A DNA stretch of 64,000 nucleotides from Renibacterium sp043789415 (GCF_043789415.1 NZ_JBDLLW010000001.1:1860001-1924000); one strand, 5' to 3'; shown: positions 17,404 to 28,379, numbered from the stretch's first letter. Numbers and translations are program-made. Notes: a model not told the origin generated them from the sequence alone.

Positions 17404-18485
17404 CCGAGGACGCCGCGGCCTTGCCTGGGCGCGGCAGGCTCAAGCCGCTGATCGGCAAGGCTCGGAACCTGCTGCGCCAGGAACTGACTGAGCTGAGCGC
17501 TGAAGACCTGGTGCTGGTGGCCTGCAGCGGAGGCCCGGATTCGCTAGCGCTCGCCTCGGTGGCGGCCTTCTTCGCGCGCAGGAAATCGATACGAGTTGGC
17601 GCCGTCGTAGTGGATCACGGCCTTCAGCCGGGAAGCGCCGCCGTCGCTCAGCGTACCGCTGAATCCCTGCGCCGCCTGGGCCTCGACCCGGTTGAGGTAC
17701 GCGCCGTGCAGGTCGGTTCCGCAGACGGCCCCGAGGCCGCCGCCCGGACCGCCAGATACGCGGCCCTGGAGGCAGTGGCCAAAGAGTGCGGAGCGGCGAT
17801 GGTGCTCCTGGGCCACACCTTGGACGATCAGGCCGAGCAAGTGCTGCTCGGCCTGGCCAGGGGCTCTGGCACCAGGTCGCTGGCCGGAATGCCGCAGCGC
17901 CGTCATAGTTCCAGCGGTTTGATCTACCTGCGACCCTTCCTCGAACTGCGTCGCGCTGAGACGATTCAAATCTGCCGGATCGAAGGCCTGCAGCCCTGGC
18001 TCGACCCGAGTAATCAGGATCCGCGGTTTGCCCGCAGCCGGGTGCGGCACCGGGTGCTCCCGCTACTCGAAGCCGAGCTGGGACCCGGGGTGGCTGAATC
18101 GCTCTTTAGATCGGCCCGGATTCTGGCTCAGGACGCCGACTATCTTGACCAGCTCGCCCGCGAGGCGTATCGAGCTTGCGTGGAATCCTCCTCGAACCCC
18201 GGGGAGATCCTGCTGCCGGAGGAAGAATTGAGAGCGCATCCAGTGGCGATTCGCCAGCGTATCCTGGCGCTCGCAGTGACCGCGCTGGGCGGCGTCCAGC
18301 CCAGCTTTGAACGCCTGCTGGCCGCCGAGGGTCTGCTCCGCAGAACGGGTTCTGCGGGGCCGATCCAGCTTTCCGGCAAGGTCAGCATCTACCGCCGGTC
18401 GCGTGCTGAGCTCGCTCAGAATTCACCCCGCGATTCAAAGCAGGCTGCTAAATATGGGAAGCTAGTGGTGAGACGCGACAGTTAG
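17400..18485 (+). CDS. tilS: tRNA(Ile)-lysidine synthase
   Basis: Modifies C34 of tRNA-Ile(CAU) to lysidine so that it reads AUA. The 361-residue protein has the PP-loop SGGPDS at 43-48 and the family region GHTLDDQAEQVLLGLARGSG. It is shorter than the E. coli enzyme, as usual in actinobacteria. The ATG at 17400 overlaps the upstream stop, giving translational coupling. hpt follows after 32 bases. Confidence 0.95.
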   Translation: MTEDAAALPGRGRLKPLIGKARNLLRQELTELSAEDLVLVACSGGPDSLALASVAAFFARRKSIRVGAVVVDHGLQPGSAAVAQRTAESLRRLGLDPVEVRAVQVGSADGPEAAARTARYAALEAVAKECGAAMVLLGHTLDDQAEQVLLGLARGSGTRSLAGMPQRRHSSSGLIYLRPFLELRRAETIQICRIEGLQPWLDPSNQDPRFARSRVRHRVLPLLEAELGPGVAESLFRSARILAQDADYLDQLAREAYRACVESSSNPGEILLPEEELRAHPVAIRQRILALAVTALGGVQPSFERLLAAEGLLRRTGSAGPIQLSGKVSIYRRSRAELAQNSPRDSKQAAKYGKLVVRRDS

Positions 18486-18517
18486 CCGCACCCTAAATCA
18501 TTCAACTCAGGAGCATC

Positions 18518-19069
18518 GTGGATTCACGCGACGTCGAGGCAGACCTCAAGCACGTTTTGTACAGCAAAGAACAGATTCAGCAGCGAGTCGCTGAACTGGC
18601 CGCCCAAATCGACGAGGATTACGCTGGGCGCGATCTCTTGATCGTCGGTGTCCTGAAGGGCGCCGTGATGGTGATGGCAGATCTGGCCCGTGCCCTGCAC
18701 AGCCACGTCACCATGGACTGGATGGCGGTTTCCTCCTACGGCTCCGGTACTCAGTCCTCCGGCGTGGTGAGGATCCTGAAGGACCTGGAAACCGATTTGA
18801 TGGGCAAGCACGTGCTGATCGTCGAAGACATCATCGACTCCGGCCTGACGCTATCCTGGTTGCGTGCCAATCTGATCTCCCGTGGTCCGGCGAGTGTCGA
18901 GATCTGCACCTTGCTGCGTAAGCCCGATGCCGCCAAGGTCGACATCGATGTGAAGTACGTCGGTTATGAAATCCCCAACGAGTTCGTCGTCGGCTATGGT
19001 CTGGACTTCGCGGAGAAGTATCGCAACCTGGATTTCGTCGGAACCTTGGCTCCTCACGTTTACGAGTAG
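18518..19069 (+). CDS. hpt: Hypoxanthine phosphoribosyltransferase
   Basis: Purine salvage enzyme making IMP or GMP from hypoxanthine or guanine and PRPP. The 183-residue protein has the PRPP-binding loop VEDIIDSGLTLSWL starting at 102 and the N-terminal YSKEQIQQRV typical of bacterial HPRT. The start is a GTG at 18518 after CAGGAG. The tilS-hpt-ftsH order is widely conserved. Confidence 0.96.
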   Translation: MDSRDVEADLKHVLYSKEQIQQRVAELAAQIDEDYAGRDLLIVGVLKGAVMVMADLARALHSHVTMDWMAVSSYGSGTQSSGVVRILKDLETDLMGKHVLIVEDIIDSGLTLSWLRANLISRGPASVEICTLLRKPDAAKVDIDVKYVGYEIPNEFVVGYGLDFAEKYRNLDFVGTLAPHVYE

Positions 19070-19174
19070 AGCAGGGCGCCAGACCACCCGGTATTTATTT
19101 CCGCTGTCAGGGAACACCGCGGGCTCGAAGGGAACTTCGCAGCACTGTTGTGCGTGAATGTTGGCGGACGGTTG

Positions 19175-19193
19175 ATAGCGGCTAGCCCGCTAT
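19175..19193. repeat. Small inverted repeat upstream of ftsH
   Basis: ATAGCGG and CCGCTAT flank five bases, forming a 7-bp hairpin in the hpt-ftsH spacer. It could be a weak terminator or an operator; nothing further supports a role. Confidence 0.3.
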
Positions 19194-19217
19194 TGTGCCG
19201 AAGTGAGCATCAGTATC

Positions 19218-19246
19218 AGGAAGGACGGGGCAGCCGCCCCGAATAC
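19218..19246 (+). promoter_or_regulatory. Ribosome site of ftsH with intervening GC hairpin
   Basis: The only good Shine-Dalgarno sequence, AGGAAGGA, ends 21 bases before the ATG at 19247. Between them CGGGGC and GCCCCG form a six-pair GC hairpin with an AGCC loop at 19226-19241. Folding it would leave five unpaired bases between the ribosome site and ATG, which is normal spacing. Confidence 0.5.
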
Positions 19247-21361
<2,115 letters not shown>

Positions 21362-21413
21362 GCTGGTTCTAGCCGCCATTGAAGCTAGCCGGGCTAAAGC
21401 TAGCCGAGCCGGA

Positions 21414-21419
21414 TAGGAT
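21414..21419 (+). promoter_or_regulatory. Candidate -10 box of folE, leaderless
   Basis: TAGGAT lies seven bases before the GTG at 21427, with no ribosome site between. It supports both a separate promoter for the folate genes and the choice of start codon. Confidence 0.45.
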
Positions 21420-21426
21420 CATCCTC

Positions 21427-22038
21427 GTGTGTGAAGCCGACGAAGAAACCCCGCTGAGCCCGGACTCCGAGGCCGGGGTCGATCTGCCCCGGATTGAACG
21501 AGCCGTCAGGGAAATCCTGTTGGCCATCGGCGAGGATCCGGAACGCAGCGGATTGGTCGACACCCCGGCCAGGGTAGCCCGAGCCTATGCGGAGGTCTTC
21601 GCCGGGCTCAAGCAAGACCCGGCTGAGGTGCTCTCCCGGACCTTTGACATCTCGCATCAAGAACTCGTCCTGGTCAAGGACATTCCGTTCTATTCCACCT
21701 GTGAGCATCACCTGGTGCCGTTCCACGGCTTCGCCCACGTCGGGTACATCCCCTCGCAGGACGGGCAGGTGACGGGGCTGAGCAAACTCGCTCGACTGGT
21801 CGATGTCTTCGCTAAACGTCCGCAGGTCCAAGAGCGGCTGACCACTCAGATCGTGGACGCCCTGGTGGAGCATCTGAGGCCTCGCGGAGCCATCGTCGTG
21901 GTGGAGTGCGAGCACATGTGCATGTCAATGCGCGGGGTCCGTAAGCCGGGGGCGAAGACCGTCACCTCGGCGGTGCGCGGCATTCTGCATGAACCGGCTA
22001 CTCGGGCCGAGGCCATGAGTTTGATCTTAGGAAAATGA
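21427..22038 (+). CDS. folE: GTP cyclohydrolase I
   Basis: First enzyme of folate synthesis: GTP to dihydroneopterin triphosphate. The 203-residue protein carries the zinc ligands in STCEHHLVPFHG and VECEHMCMSMRG, plus the GLSKLARLVD block. A TTG at 21379 would add 16 residues, but the GTG at 21427 matches the candidate leaderless promoter. folP starts 15 bases after the stop, so folE opens the folE-folP-folB-folK run. Confidence 0.95.
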   Translation: MCEADEETPLSPDSEAGVDLPRIERAVREILLAIGEDPERSGLVDTPARVARAYAEVFAGLKQDPAEVLSRTFDISHQELVLVKDIPFYSTCEHHLVPFHGFAHVGYIPSQDGQVTGLSKLARLVDVFAKRPQVQERLTTQIVDALVEHLRPRGAIVVVECEHMCMSMRGVRKPGAKTVTSAVRGILHEPATRAEAMSLILGK

Positions 22039-22053
22039 GAAGGTAACTATTCA

Positions 22054-22986
22054 ATGGATTCTTTAGCTGCCGCTCCCGGGACAGGCCCGGCTACTTCTCC
22101 GCTGCCCACTTTGCGCACCCCGCGCCCCCGGGCCAGCTTCGACCGATTGCCCACTGACCGGGCGGTGCTGCTGGGTATTTTGAACGTCACCCCCGATTCC
22201 TTCAGCGACGGTGGTTCGTACAACTCCTTGGACACCGCAATAGCGCACGGTCTGCGGATGTTCTACGCGGGCGCAGACATCATCGACATCGGAGGGGAGT
22301 CCACCCGCCCCGGCGCCGCGGAAGTGGATCCGAAGACCGAGCAAGAGCGCATTATGCCGGTGGTGGAAGCCATGGTGAAGGCCGGCGCCCTGGTCAGCGT
22401 GGATACCAGGCACGCGGAGACCGCGGCGACGGCGATTGACGCCGGAGCTGCCTTGATCAACGACGTCTCCGGGATGAGTGTCTCGCCGGAAATGGTCGCG
22501 CTGGTGGCCGAGCGAAAAGTGCCCTATGTGCTGATGCATCGCCGAGGTGATTCAAAGACCATGGATTCGCTCACCAGCTATCGCAATACCGTGCCGGAGG
22601 TGATCGCTGAGCTCAAGGAAGCCCGCGAGGCCTTCTACGCCGCCGGGGTGGCCCCCGAGCAACTGATCATCGATCCGGGAATCGGATTCTCCAAAACAGC
22701 GGATCAGAACTGGGAGCTCTTGGACAAGCTCGAACTCTTCCATCAACTGGGTCATCGGATTCTGGTGGGTACCTCCCGGAAGCGATTCCTCGGTTCACTG
22801 CTCAGCACTGCGGGGAAGGCGGCGGCGCCCGCGGAGCGGGATCACGCCACTGTGGCCACTACCGCGCTGGCCGCGGCGAAGGGCGCTTGGGGCGTCCGAG
22901 TGCACGAAGTCACCGGAAATCTCCACGCCGCCAAGGTCGCTGCTCGCATGACGCTCGCTCATCAAAACGCGGCGGCCCGTCACTGA
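22054..22986 (+). CDS. folP: Dihydropteroate synthase
   Basis: Joins the pterin pyrophosphate to p-aminobenzoate; the sulfonamide target. The 310-residue TIM-barrel protein has ILNVTPDSFSDGG, DIGGESTRPGA and the C-terminal GTSRKRFLG. About 30 residues of Pro/Ala-rich sequence precede the core, and the ATG follows GAGAAGG. Its TGA overlaps the ATG of folB by one base (TGATG). Confidence 0.95.
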   Translation: MDSLAAAPGTGPATSPLPTLRTPRPRASFDRLPTDRAVLLGILNVTPDSFSDGGSYNSLDTAIAHGLRMFYAGADIIDIGGESTRPGAAEVDPKTEQERIMPVVEAMVKAGALVSVDTRHAETAATAIDAGAALINDVSGMSVSPEMVALVAERKVPYVLMHRRGDSKTMDSLTSYRNTVPEVIAELKEAREAFYAAGVAPEQLIIDPGIGFSKTADQNWELLDKLELFHQLGHRILVGTSRKRFLGSLLSTAGKAAAPAERDHATVATTALAAAKGAWGVRVHEVTGNLHAAKVAARMTLAHQNAAARH

Positions 22987-23363
22987 TGGCGCAGCTCAAG
23001 CAACCTGACCGGATCACGCTCACCGGCGTCAGCGCGATCGGTCACCACGGGGTTTTCGATCGTGAAAAACGGGACGGCCAGCCGTTCATCGTCGACGCCG
23101 TGCTGTTCACCGATGTGCGTCCGGCCGCAGCCAATGATGAGCTCGGCAAGACCGCGAATTACGCCGAGGTCGCCGAGGAGATCAAAGCGATGATCACCGG
23201 TGAGGCCTTTGATCTGATCGAGACTTTGGCTGAAAGGACGGCGCAGCGCATCCTGGAGAGCTTCTCGGTCGATGCCGTTGAGATCACCGTGCACAAGCCC
23301 AAGGCCCCGATCCAGGTGCCTTTCGGCGACGTCTCAGTCACCGTCCATCGGGAGCGCGAATGA
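22986..23363 (+). CDS. folB: Dihydroneopterin aldolase
   Basis: Cleaves dihydroneopterin to hydroxymethyl-dihydropterin and glycolaldehyde. The 125-residue protein has the typical start DRITLTGVSAIGHHGVFDREK, the active-site region NYAEVAEEI, and KPKAPIQVPFGDVSVTV at the end. The ATG overlaps the folP stop, and its own stop overlaps folK as ATGA. The frame is open to 22887, inside folP, and that extension is not credible. Confidence 0.95.
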   Translation: MAQLKQPDRITLTGVSAIGHHGVFDREKRDGQPFIVDAVLFTDVRPAAANDELGKTANYAEVAEEIKAMITGEAFDLIETLAERTAQRILESFSVDAVEITVHKPKAPIQVPFGDVSVTVHRERE

Positions 23364-23923
23364 GTGTCCGGGCGATCCTGGCACTGGGCTCCAACCTCGG
23401 TGAGCGAGCCGGGACACTGGCGGGCGGCGTCGCCGATCTGGTGGAGCACCCCCAGGTGCGGCTCTGCGATGTTTCCCCGGTAGTTCAGACCCAGCCGGTG
23501 GGCGGGCCGGAGAACCAGCCCGCCTACCTCAATATGGTGATGGAAGTGGAAACCGAGCTCAGCCCGGAAGAGCTGCTGGCATATTGCCAAGCGGTGGAAG
23601 CTAGACATCACCGGGAGAGAATCATCCGCTGGGGCCCGCGAACCCTGGACATCGACATCATCGTCTACGGCGATGTGCAACGAGACACCCCGGAACTCAC
23701 CTTGCCCCACCCCAGAGCCGCCTCGCGGGCCTTTGTGCTGGTGCCCTGGATGCTGATGGACCCGCACGCCGAACTGGCCGGTCAGCCGGTTCGTGAACTT
23801 GCCGCCCAGGCGGAAGACCTGGACGGCATTGAGCATTTCGACGATGCCCAGTTTGACGACACTCGGTTTGACGATGCCCAGTTTGCCGATACCCGGTTCG
23901 GCAGTTCTCCGGGGCAGCCATGA
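23360..23923 (+). CDS. folK: Hydroxymethyl-dihydropterin pyrophosphokinase with pentapeptide-like tail
   Basis: Transfers pyrophosphate from ATP to the pterin, the step before FolP. The core (1-150) has LALGSNLGER, VQTQPVGGPENQPAYLN and the metal motif RTLDIDIIVYGD. The protein is 187 residues because a C-terminal tail follows: four five-residue units of the type FDDAQ/FDDTR/FDDAQ/FADTR, then a short end. The DNA of these units is a tandem repeat. Such a tail is not part of the HPPK fold. Confidence 0.93.
   Translation: MSVRAILALGSNLGERAGTLAGGVADLVEHPQVRLCDVSPVVQTQPVGGPENQPAYLNMVMEVETELSPEELLAYCQAVEARHHRERIIRWGPRTLDIDIIVYGDVQRDTPELTLPHPRAASRAFVLVPWMLMDPHAELAGQPVRELAAQAEDLDGIEHFDDAQFDDTRFDDAQFADTRFGSSPGQP
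23837..23899 (+). repeat. 15/30-bp coding tandem repeat in folK 3' end
   Basis: Four 15-base units, pairwise alike as 30-base units (TTTGACGATGCCCAG alternating with TTTGACGACACTCGG-like), encode the FDDAQ/FDDTR tail. The reading frame is kept. Confidence 0.8.
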
Positions 23924-24402
23924 AGTCTCGGATGGGAGTTCTCAAGCTGCGCTGGCTGGTGATCATCGCTTTGGTCACCACCGTGGTCGGCTGGCTCGCC
24001 ACCGTGCTGACCAACCGGCTGAGTTTGCCCGCTCCGGCGCTGCCTTATACGGCCTTGATAACCCTCGCTCTGGTGATCCTGGTGGTGTTGATCCTGGGAC
24101 TCAGGGTGCGTAGCTGGCGCAACGGTCACCGGGAGCGGTCACTCAATCCGCTTCAGGCCGCCCGGACGCTGATTCTGGCACAGGCGAGTGCCTATACGGG
24201 TGCCGTCATCCTGGGCTGGCATCTGGGTGTCCTGATCGATGCTCTCGCCGCGACTTTCTACGGTGCATCACTCGGCGTGCTCGGCCTGCCTGCGGCTCTT
24301 GCCGCTGGTTCGCTCTTGATGATCGGGGTGGGGATGCTGGTGGAAAGGTTCTGCCGGATACCTCCGGAGGACGGCGCGGATGCCAGTGGGAGTTCCGCTT
24401 AA
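23920..24402 (+). CDS. DUF3180 family membrane protein
   Basis: A 160-residue actinobacterial membrane protein with four hydrophobic segments (about 12-30, 42-60, 87-110 and 117-137). It matches the DUF3180 proteins that always sit behind folK in this phylum. The start ATG overlaps the folK stop (ATGA). Function unknown; the steady link to folate genes may simply reflect an old operon. Confidence 0.82.
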   Translation: MKSRMGVLKLRWLVIIALVTTVVGWLATVLTNRLSLPAPALPYTALITLALVILVVLILGLRVRSWRNGHRERSLNPLQAARTLILAQASAYTGAVILGWHLGVLIDALAATFYGASLGVLGLPAALAAGSLLMIGVGMLVERFCRIPPEDGADASGSSA

Positions 24403-24512
24403 CTCGGGCTCTCAGCGCCACGGAGCTGATCGAATCCTCGGTGACCCAGAAAATCCTCTGCTGGCGCGGTAGGGTTTCTTTCGACCCCTCAATGAAATTC
24501 TTAGGAGCCAGC

Positions 24513-25022
24513 GTGAGCGAGCCAATTGATCCAGCCGGAATTCAATGGCTGCGTGTCTCCCCGAAACTAGTGCGATTACGGTTTCTGCGCGAAGGGGCTG
24601 GAAGCCTAGTCGTGCTGGCCGTCTTCGGCTTGCCGTTGATCTTCAGGCTGAGCGGAATCTGGCCGGGATTCCCCGCTTGGCTGGCCTGGGCGCTGGTGAT
24701 CGCCGCTGCCGTGGTGCAGGCCTGGAGACTGATCCTGATTCCCAGGCAAGTACGGGCCATCGGGTTCTCTGAACGAGACGATGATCTGCTGATCCGTCGG
24801 GGCATCCTGTTCCAACAGGTTCTGGTGGTTCCCTATGGCCGGATGCAGTACGTTGATGTTTCGGTGGGACCGGTGGAACGTGCGCTCGGCCTGGCCACTC
24901 TGAAACTTCATACCGCCTCGCCCGGCACTCATGCAGAGCTCGAGGGCCTGCCAGTTGAACAGGCGAGCCGGTTGCGGGAACAGCTCTCATCGCTTGGCGA
25001 GGCGAAATTGGCCGGGCTGTGA
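24513..25022 (+). CDS. Membrane protein with bacterial PH (YdbS-like) domain
   Basis: A 169-residue protein with two membrane helices (about 30-75) followed by a bPH2/DUF304 domain (about 85-150; the VVPYGRMQYVDVSVGPVERALGLATLKLHTAS block is diagnostic). GTG at 24513 follows TTAGGAG and is preferred to an upstream ATG. The next gene carries the same domain in several copies and starts seven bases after this stop, so the two probably form one membrane complex, as YdbS and YdbT do in Bacillus. Confidence 0.85.
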   Translation: MSEPIDPAGIQWLRVSPKLVRLRFLREGAGSLVVLAVFGLPLIFRLSGIWPGFPAWLAWALVIAAAVVQAWRLILIPRQVRAIGFSERDDDLLIRRGILFQQVLVVPYGRMQYVDVSVGPVERALGLATLKLHTASPGTHAELEGLPVEQASRLREQLSSLGEAKLAGL

Positions 25023-25029
25023 GCACTGA

Positions 25030-26481
25030 GTGAGCATTCAGGATTCTTCGGAGAACACCGAATTCCATACCGATTCGGCGCAGACTTGGCACCGCGTCCA
25101 CCCGGCCTCGCCGGCCATTCGGGGCTGGATCGCAATCGTCGCCGTCATGGTGGTCTTAGGGAGGAGCTTCATCGAGCAGTTGGTGCAGAGCACCGCATCG
25201 CGGGGCGAACGAGGCGGCGATGGTTTGCCGGTCTGGATCGTGCTGCTGGTGATCGCTGCCGCCGTCCTGGTGTTCGGCGTCGGCTTCGTCTTTTCCTGGT
25301 TCTTCACCCGCTATCAGGTGACGGATGACCATGTCCGGATCAACTCCGGTTTCATCTTCCGGCAGCAGCGACAGGCCCGGATCGACAGGGTGCAGGCGAT
25401 CGATGTGGTGCAGCCCTTGCTAGCCAGGATCTTCAATCTGGCGGAGCTGAAATTCGAAGTCGCGGACGCCGGTAAATCCGCGATGAGGCTCTCCTTTCTC
25501 AAAGTGGATGAAGCGAAACGACTCAGGGCAGCCATCCTTGCCCGGGCAGCCGGGGTTCGGGTGGATCCCGAGCACCCGAGCCAGGTCCAGGAAGCTCCGG
25601 AGCAGCAGATTCTGCAACTCTCGCCGGGGCGGATCATCGGTGCCACGGTATTCTCGGTGCTCAGTGTCTCGCTGCTGATCGTCAGTCTTGGGCTGGTGGT
25701 GCTGGTCATCCTGGGGTGGTGGGGGGCGCTGATCGGATTCCTGCCCGTGCTGCTCGGTCTCTTTGCCGGTTATTGGAATGCCTTCAGCAAGGATTTCAAC
25801 TTCCGCATTGCGCTTTCGCCAGATGGCGTGAGATTGCACTATGGGCTGCTGGAGACCCGTTCGCAGACCATTCCGCCGGGCAGAGTGCAGGCGGTGAGTA
25901 TCAACCAGGGACTGATCTGGCGGATTTTCGGCTGGTATCGGATTCAGCTCAATGTTGCCGGTTATGGCAATGAGGGCGAACAGAACCGCAGCACCCTGTT
26001 GCCTGTCGGCACCGTTCAGGAAGTGCTTTCAGTGCTCTCGCTGGTATTCCCCGACCCCGGGGTGGAGAACCCGCAGGCGGTGTTCGAGGCAGGCTTGAGA
26101 GGCAGCGCCGGGGCGGAAGGTTTCCAGCACTCGCCTCCTCGGGCTGCTTGGCTGGGCCCCTTTGTCTGGCGGCGGAACGCCTACCGGGCCACCAGAACGG
26201 CATTGCTCTGCCGGCACGGTGTGCTGACCCGCCGTCTGCAAGTGGTACCGCACGAGCGAACTCAGTCATTGCAGCTGAAGCAGGGGTTGCTGCAGCGCTG
26301 GCTCGGCCTGGTCGATTTCGAATTGCATTCCACGCCCGGCCCGATCAGGCCGTTGGTGCGTCATTTGGATCTGCAGACAGGGCGGGATCTTTTCAGCGAG
26401 CAGGGGGCTCGGGCAGCTACCGCGCGCCGGATCGCCCAGTCTGAACACTGGATGCAGCCGCGGCCTCCGGAGGGTCAGTGA
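25030..26481 (+). CDS. Membrane protein with repeated bacterial PH (YdbT-like) domains
   Basis: A 483-residue protein with paired membrane helices near 35-100 and 200-245 and three bPH2/DUF304 modules: QARIDRVQAIDVVQPLLARIF near 115, RSQTIPPGRVQAVSINQGLIWRIF near 275, and VVPHERTQSLQLKQGLLQRWLG near 405. The start is a GTG seven bases after the preceding stop. Bacillus YdbT relatives affect bacteriocin sensitivity; the role here is unknown. Confidence 0.85.
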   Translation: MSIQDSSENTEFHTDSAQTWHRVHPASPAIRGWIAIVAVMVVLGRSFIEQLVQSTASRGERGGDGLPVWIVLLVIAAAVLVFGVGFVFSWFFTRYQVTDDHVRINSGFIFRQQRQARIDRVQAIDVVQPLLARIFNLAELKFEVADAGKSAMRLSFLKVDEAKRLRAAILARAAGVRVDPEHPSQVQEAPEQQILQLSPGRIIGATVFSVLSVSLLIVSLGLVVLVILGWWGALIGFLPVLLGLFAGYWNAFSKDFNFRIALSPDGVRLHYGLLETRSQTIPPGRVQAVSINQGLIWRIFGWYRIQLNVAGYGNEGEQNRSTLLPVGTVQEVLSVLSLVFPDPGVENPQAVFEAGLRGSAGAEGFQHSPPRAAWLGPFVWRRNAYRATRTALLCRHGVLTRRLQVVPHERTQSLQLKQGLLQRWLGLVDFELHSTPGPIRPLVRHLDLQTGRDLFSEQGARAATARRIAQSEHWMQPRPPEGQ

Positions 26482-26530
26482 CAACGAAGGCAAAGATTGC
26501 ACTCAGCCGAGTCGGCGAAGGGAGAGCCTG

Positions 26531-27421
26531 ATGGATCGGGCCAGTGAACGGCCAGGCCGACTAGGAGTCGCCGTGATCGGCGCGGGTAAGGTCGGGGCGG
26601 TGCTCGGTGCCGCGCTGCGTTCCGCGGGTCACGCCGTGATCGGGGTTTCCGCCGTCTCTCAAGAATCCCGCGATCGCGCGGAAAGCCTGCTTCCCGGCGT
26701 TCCGGTGCTGCAGATTCCGGAATTGGTGGAGCGAGCCGAGCTGGTCCTGCTCGCCGTCCCCGATGACGCACTGGAGCAACTGGTCGCTGGTCTGGCCAAG
26801 ACCGGCGCCTGGCAGCTGGGGCAGTTGGTGGCGCATACCTCCGGCCGCTTCGGGGTGGGAGTGCTGGCGCCGGTGCGGGCTGCCGGCGCGATCCCGTTGG
26901 CGATTCATCCGGCGATGACCTTCTCGGGGCTGAGCATGGACTTGGCCAGGCTGCCTGATTCGAGTTTCGGCGTCACCGCAGATGCCGCGATGCTACCCAT
27001 CGCTCAAGCGCTCGTGGTTGAGATCGGTGCCGAGCCGGTGGTGGTGGCCGAGGCGGATCGAGCGCTGTATCACGCAGCTCTGGCGCACAGTGCGAATCAT
27101 CTGGTCACCTTGACCGCGCAGTCTGCCGAATTGCTCCGGAGCATAGGAGTGGAACGGCCGGAGCGGCTGCTCGGCCCCTTGCTCAGAGCATCCTTGGACA
27201 ATGCGCTGGCCTCGGGGGAACAGGCGCTCACCGGGCCGGTCGCCCGCGGGGATAGCGGTACGGTGCGCTCCCACGTCCAAGCGCTCGCCGAAAACTCAGC
27301 GGAGATCTTGGCCGCCTACCGTGCGATGGCCCGGACGACGGCGCTGCGAGCCCTGGCACGCGGCCGGATCAGTGCCGCGGAACTCGCGGAGATCGAGGAC
27401 GCCCTGGAGGGGGATCAATGA
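26531..27421 (+). CDS. Rossmann-fold and DUF2520 domain oxidoreductase-like protein
   Basis: A 296-residue protein with an N-terminal NAD(P)-binding fold (VAVIGAGKVGAVLGAAL) and a C-terminal all-helical DUF2520 domain (ALVVEIGAEPVVVAEADRALYHAALAHSANHLV block). The fold resembles ketopantoate reductase and 6-phosphogluconate dehydrogenase relatives. It overlaps panC by ATGA, so a role in pantothenate synthesis is likely by context. Whether it reduces ketopantoate cannot be told from the sequence. Confidence 0.85.
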   Translation: MDRASERPGRLGVAVIGAGKVGAVLGAALRSAGHAVIGVSAVSQESRDRAESLLPGVPVLQIPELVERAELVLLAVPDDALEQLVAGLAKTGAWQLGQLVAHTSGRFGVGVLAPVRAAGAIPLAIHPAMTFSGLSMDLARLPDSSFGVTADAAMLPIAQALVVEIGAEPVVVAEADRALYHAALAHSANHLVTLTAQSAELLRSIGVERPERLLGPLLRASLDNALASGEQALTGPVARGDSGTVRSHVQALAENSAEILAAYRAMARTTALRALARGRISAAELAEIEDALEGDQ

Positions 27422-28299
27422 GAATTGCCCGGACGCTAGCTGAATTCCGGCAGGCCAGCACCGAGTTGCTGAGTGCTTTCGACCAGCCTTCATTCGGCCT
27501 GGTGCCGACCATGGGCGCCTTGCACGCCGGCCATGCGGAACTGGTCAGAGCAGCGGTCGCCGCAGAGTCAGTGGTGGCCGCCTCAATCTTCGTCAATCCA
27601 TTGCAATTCGGCGACCCGGCAGATCTGGAACGTTATCCCCGTACTCTGGAAGCCGACGTCGAACTGCTGGAATCGGCGGGCGCCACACTGGTGTTCGCAC
27701 CCAGCCAGCAGGAGATGTACCCCGGTGGCGAGCCGATGGTGCGGGTCAGCGCCGGATCACTCGGCACGGTTTTCGAGGGGGCATCCCGGCCCGGTCATTT
27801 CGACGGCGCCCTCACCGTAGTGGCTAAATTACTGCACGCTGGAACCCCGCAATCGGCTGGTTACCGAGCCTATTTCGGGCAGAAGGATGCTCAGCAATTA
27901 GCGCTGGTGCGCCGGATGGTGCTCGACCTGAATTTCCCGGTGCAGATCGTCGGCGTACCGACGGTGCGTTCCGCGGAAGGGCTGGCGCTCTCCAGTCGCA
28001 ATCGCTTCCTCTCCACAGCTGAAGCCGGAGCCGCACTGGTGCTCTCGCGGGCCCTGCGTTTGCTCGCCGAACGTGCGGCGCGGCATGAAGCGCTCGACAT
28101 CGACTCCGCAGCGGCCCTGATTAACAGCGAACCGCTGGTGGACCTGGACTATCTCGAGGTGGTTGATCCGCTCAGCTTCGCCCCGCTCGCCGCCGAGCGC
28201 AGGGAAACTCCCTTCACCGGCAGCGCCTTGGCCCTGGTGGCGGCCAAGGTCGGCCCCGTTCGGCTGATCGACAATATTCCGCTCGGCTCAGCGGGCTAG
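27418..28299 (+). CDS. panC: Pantothenate synthetase
   Basis: Condenses pantoate with beta-alanine using ATP to give pantothenate. The 293-residue protein has the nucleotide motif LVPTMGALHAGH, SIFVNPLQFG, FGQKDAQQLALVRRMV and the KMSKS-like LSSRNRFLS. It is translationally coupled to the DUF2520 gene. No panB or panD lies nearby. Its stop is followed by a structured spacer before lysS. Confidence 0.95.
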   Translation: MRIARTLAEFRQASTELLSAFDQPSFGLVPTMGALHAGHAELVRAAVAAESVVAASIFVNPLQFGDPADLERYPRTLEADVELLESAGATLVFAPSQQEMYPGGEPMVRVSAGSLGTVFEGASRPGHFDGALTVVAKLLHAGTPQSAGYRAYFGQKDAQQLALVRRMVLDLNFPVQIVGVPTVRSAEGLALSSRNRFLSTAEAGAALVLSRALRLLAERAARHEALDIDSAAALINSEPLVDLDYLEVVDPLSFAPLAAERRETPFTGSALALVAAKVGPVRLIDNIPLGSAG

Positions 28300-28324
28300 C
28301 CGGCTCGGTGAGTGCAATTTACTG

Positions 28325-28370
28325 CTGCTACATAGCAGTTGCGTAGCAAGTTAGTGCAACTTGTTGTAGC
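28325..28370 (+). promoter_or_regulatory. Nested inverted repeats upstream of lysS
   Basis: GCTACA (28327-28332) pairs with TGTAGC (28365-28370), and CAAGTT (28348-28353) pairs with AACTTG inside it. The nested dyads end ten bases before a TAAAAT hexamer, so they more likely act as a DNA operator or as a panC terminator than as an mRNA leader structure of lysS. Confidence 0.35.
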
Positions 28371-28379
28371 CAGTAACGG

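Noticed and set aside
19148..19246. N-terminal extension of FtsH
   Set aside because: The 33 extra codons are polar, unlike any FtsH, and would overlay the leader hairpin; the ATG at 19247 gives the family start.
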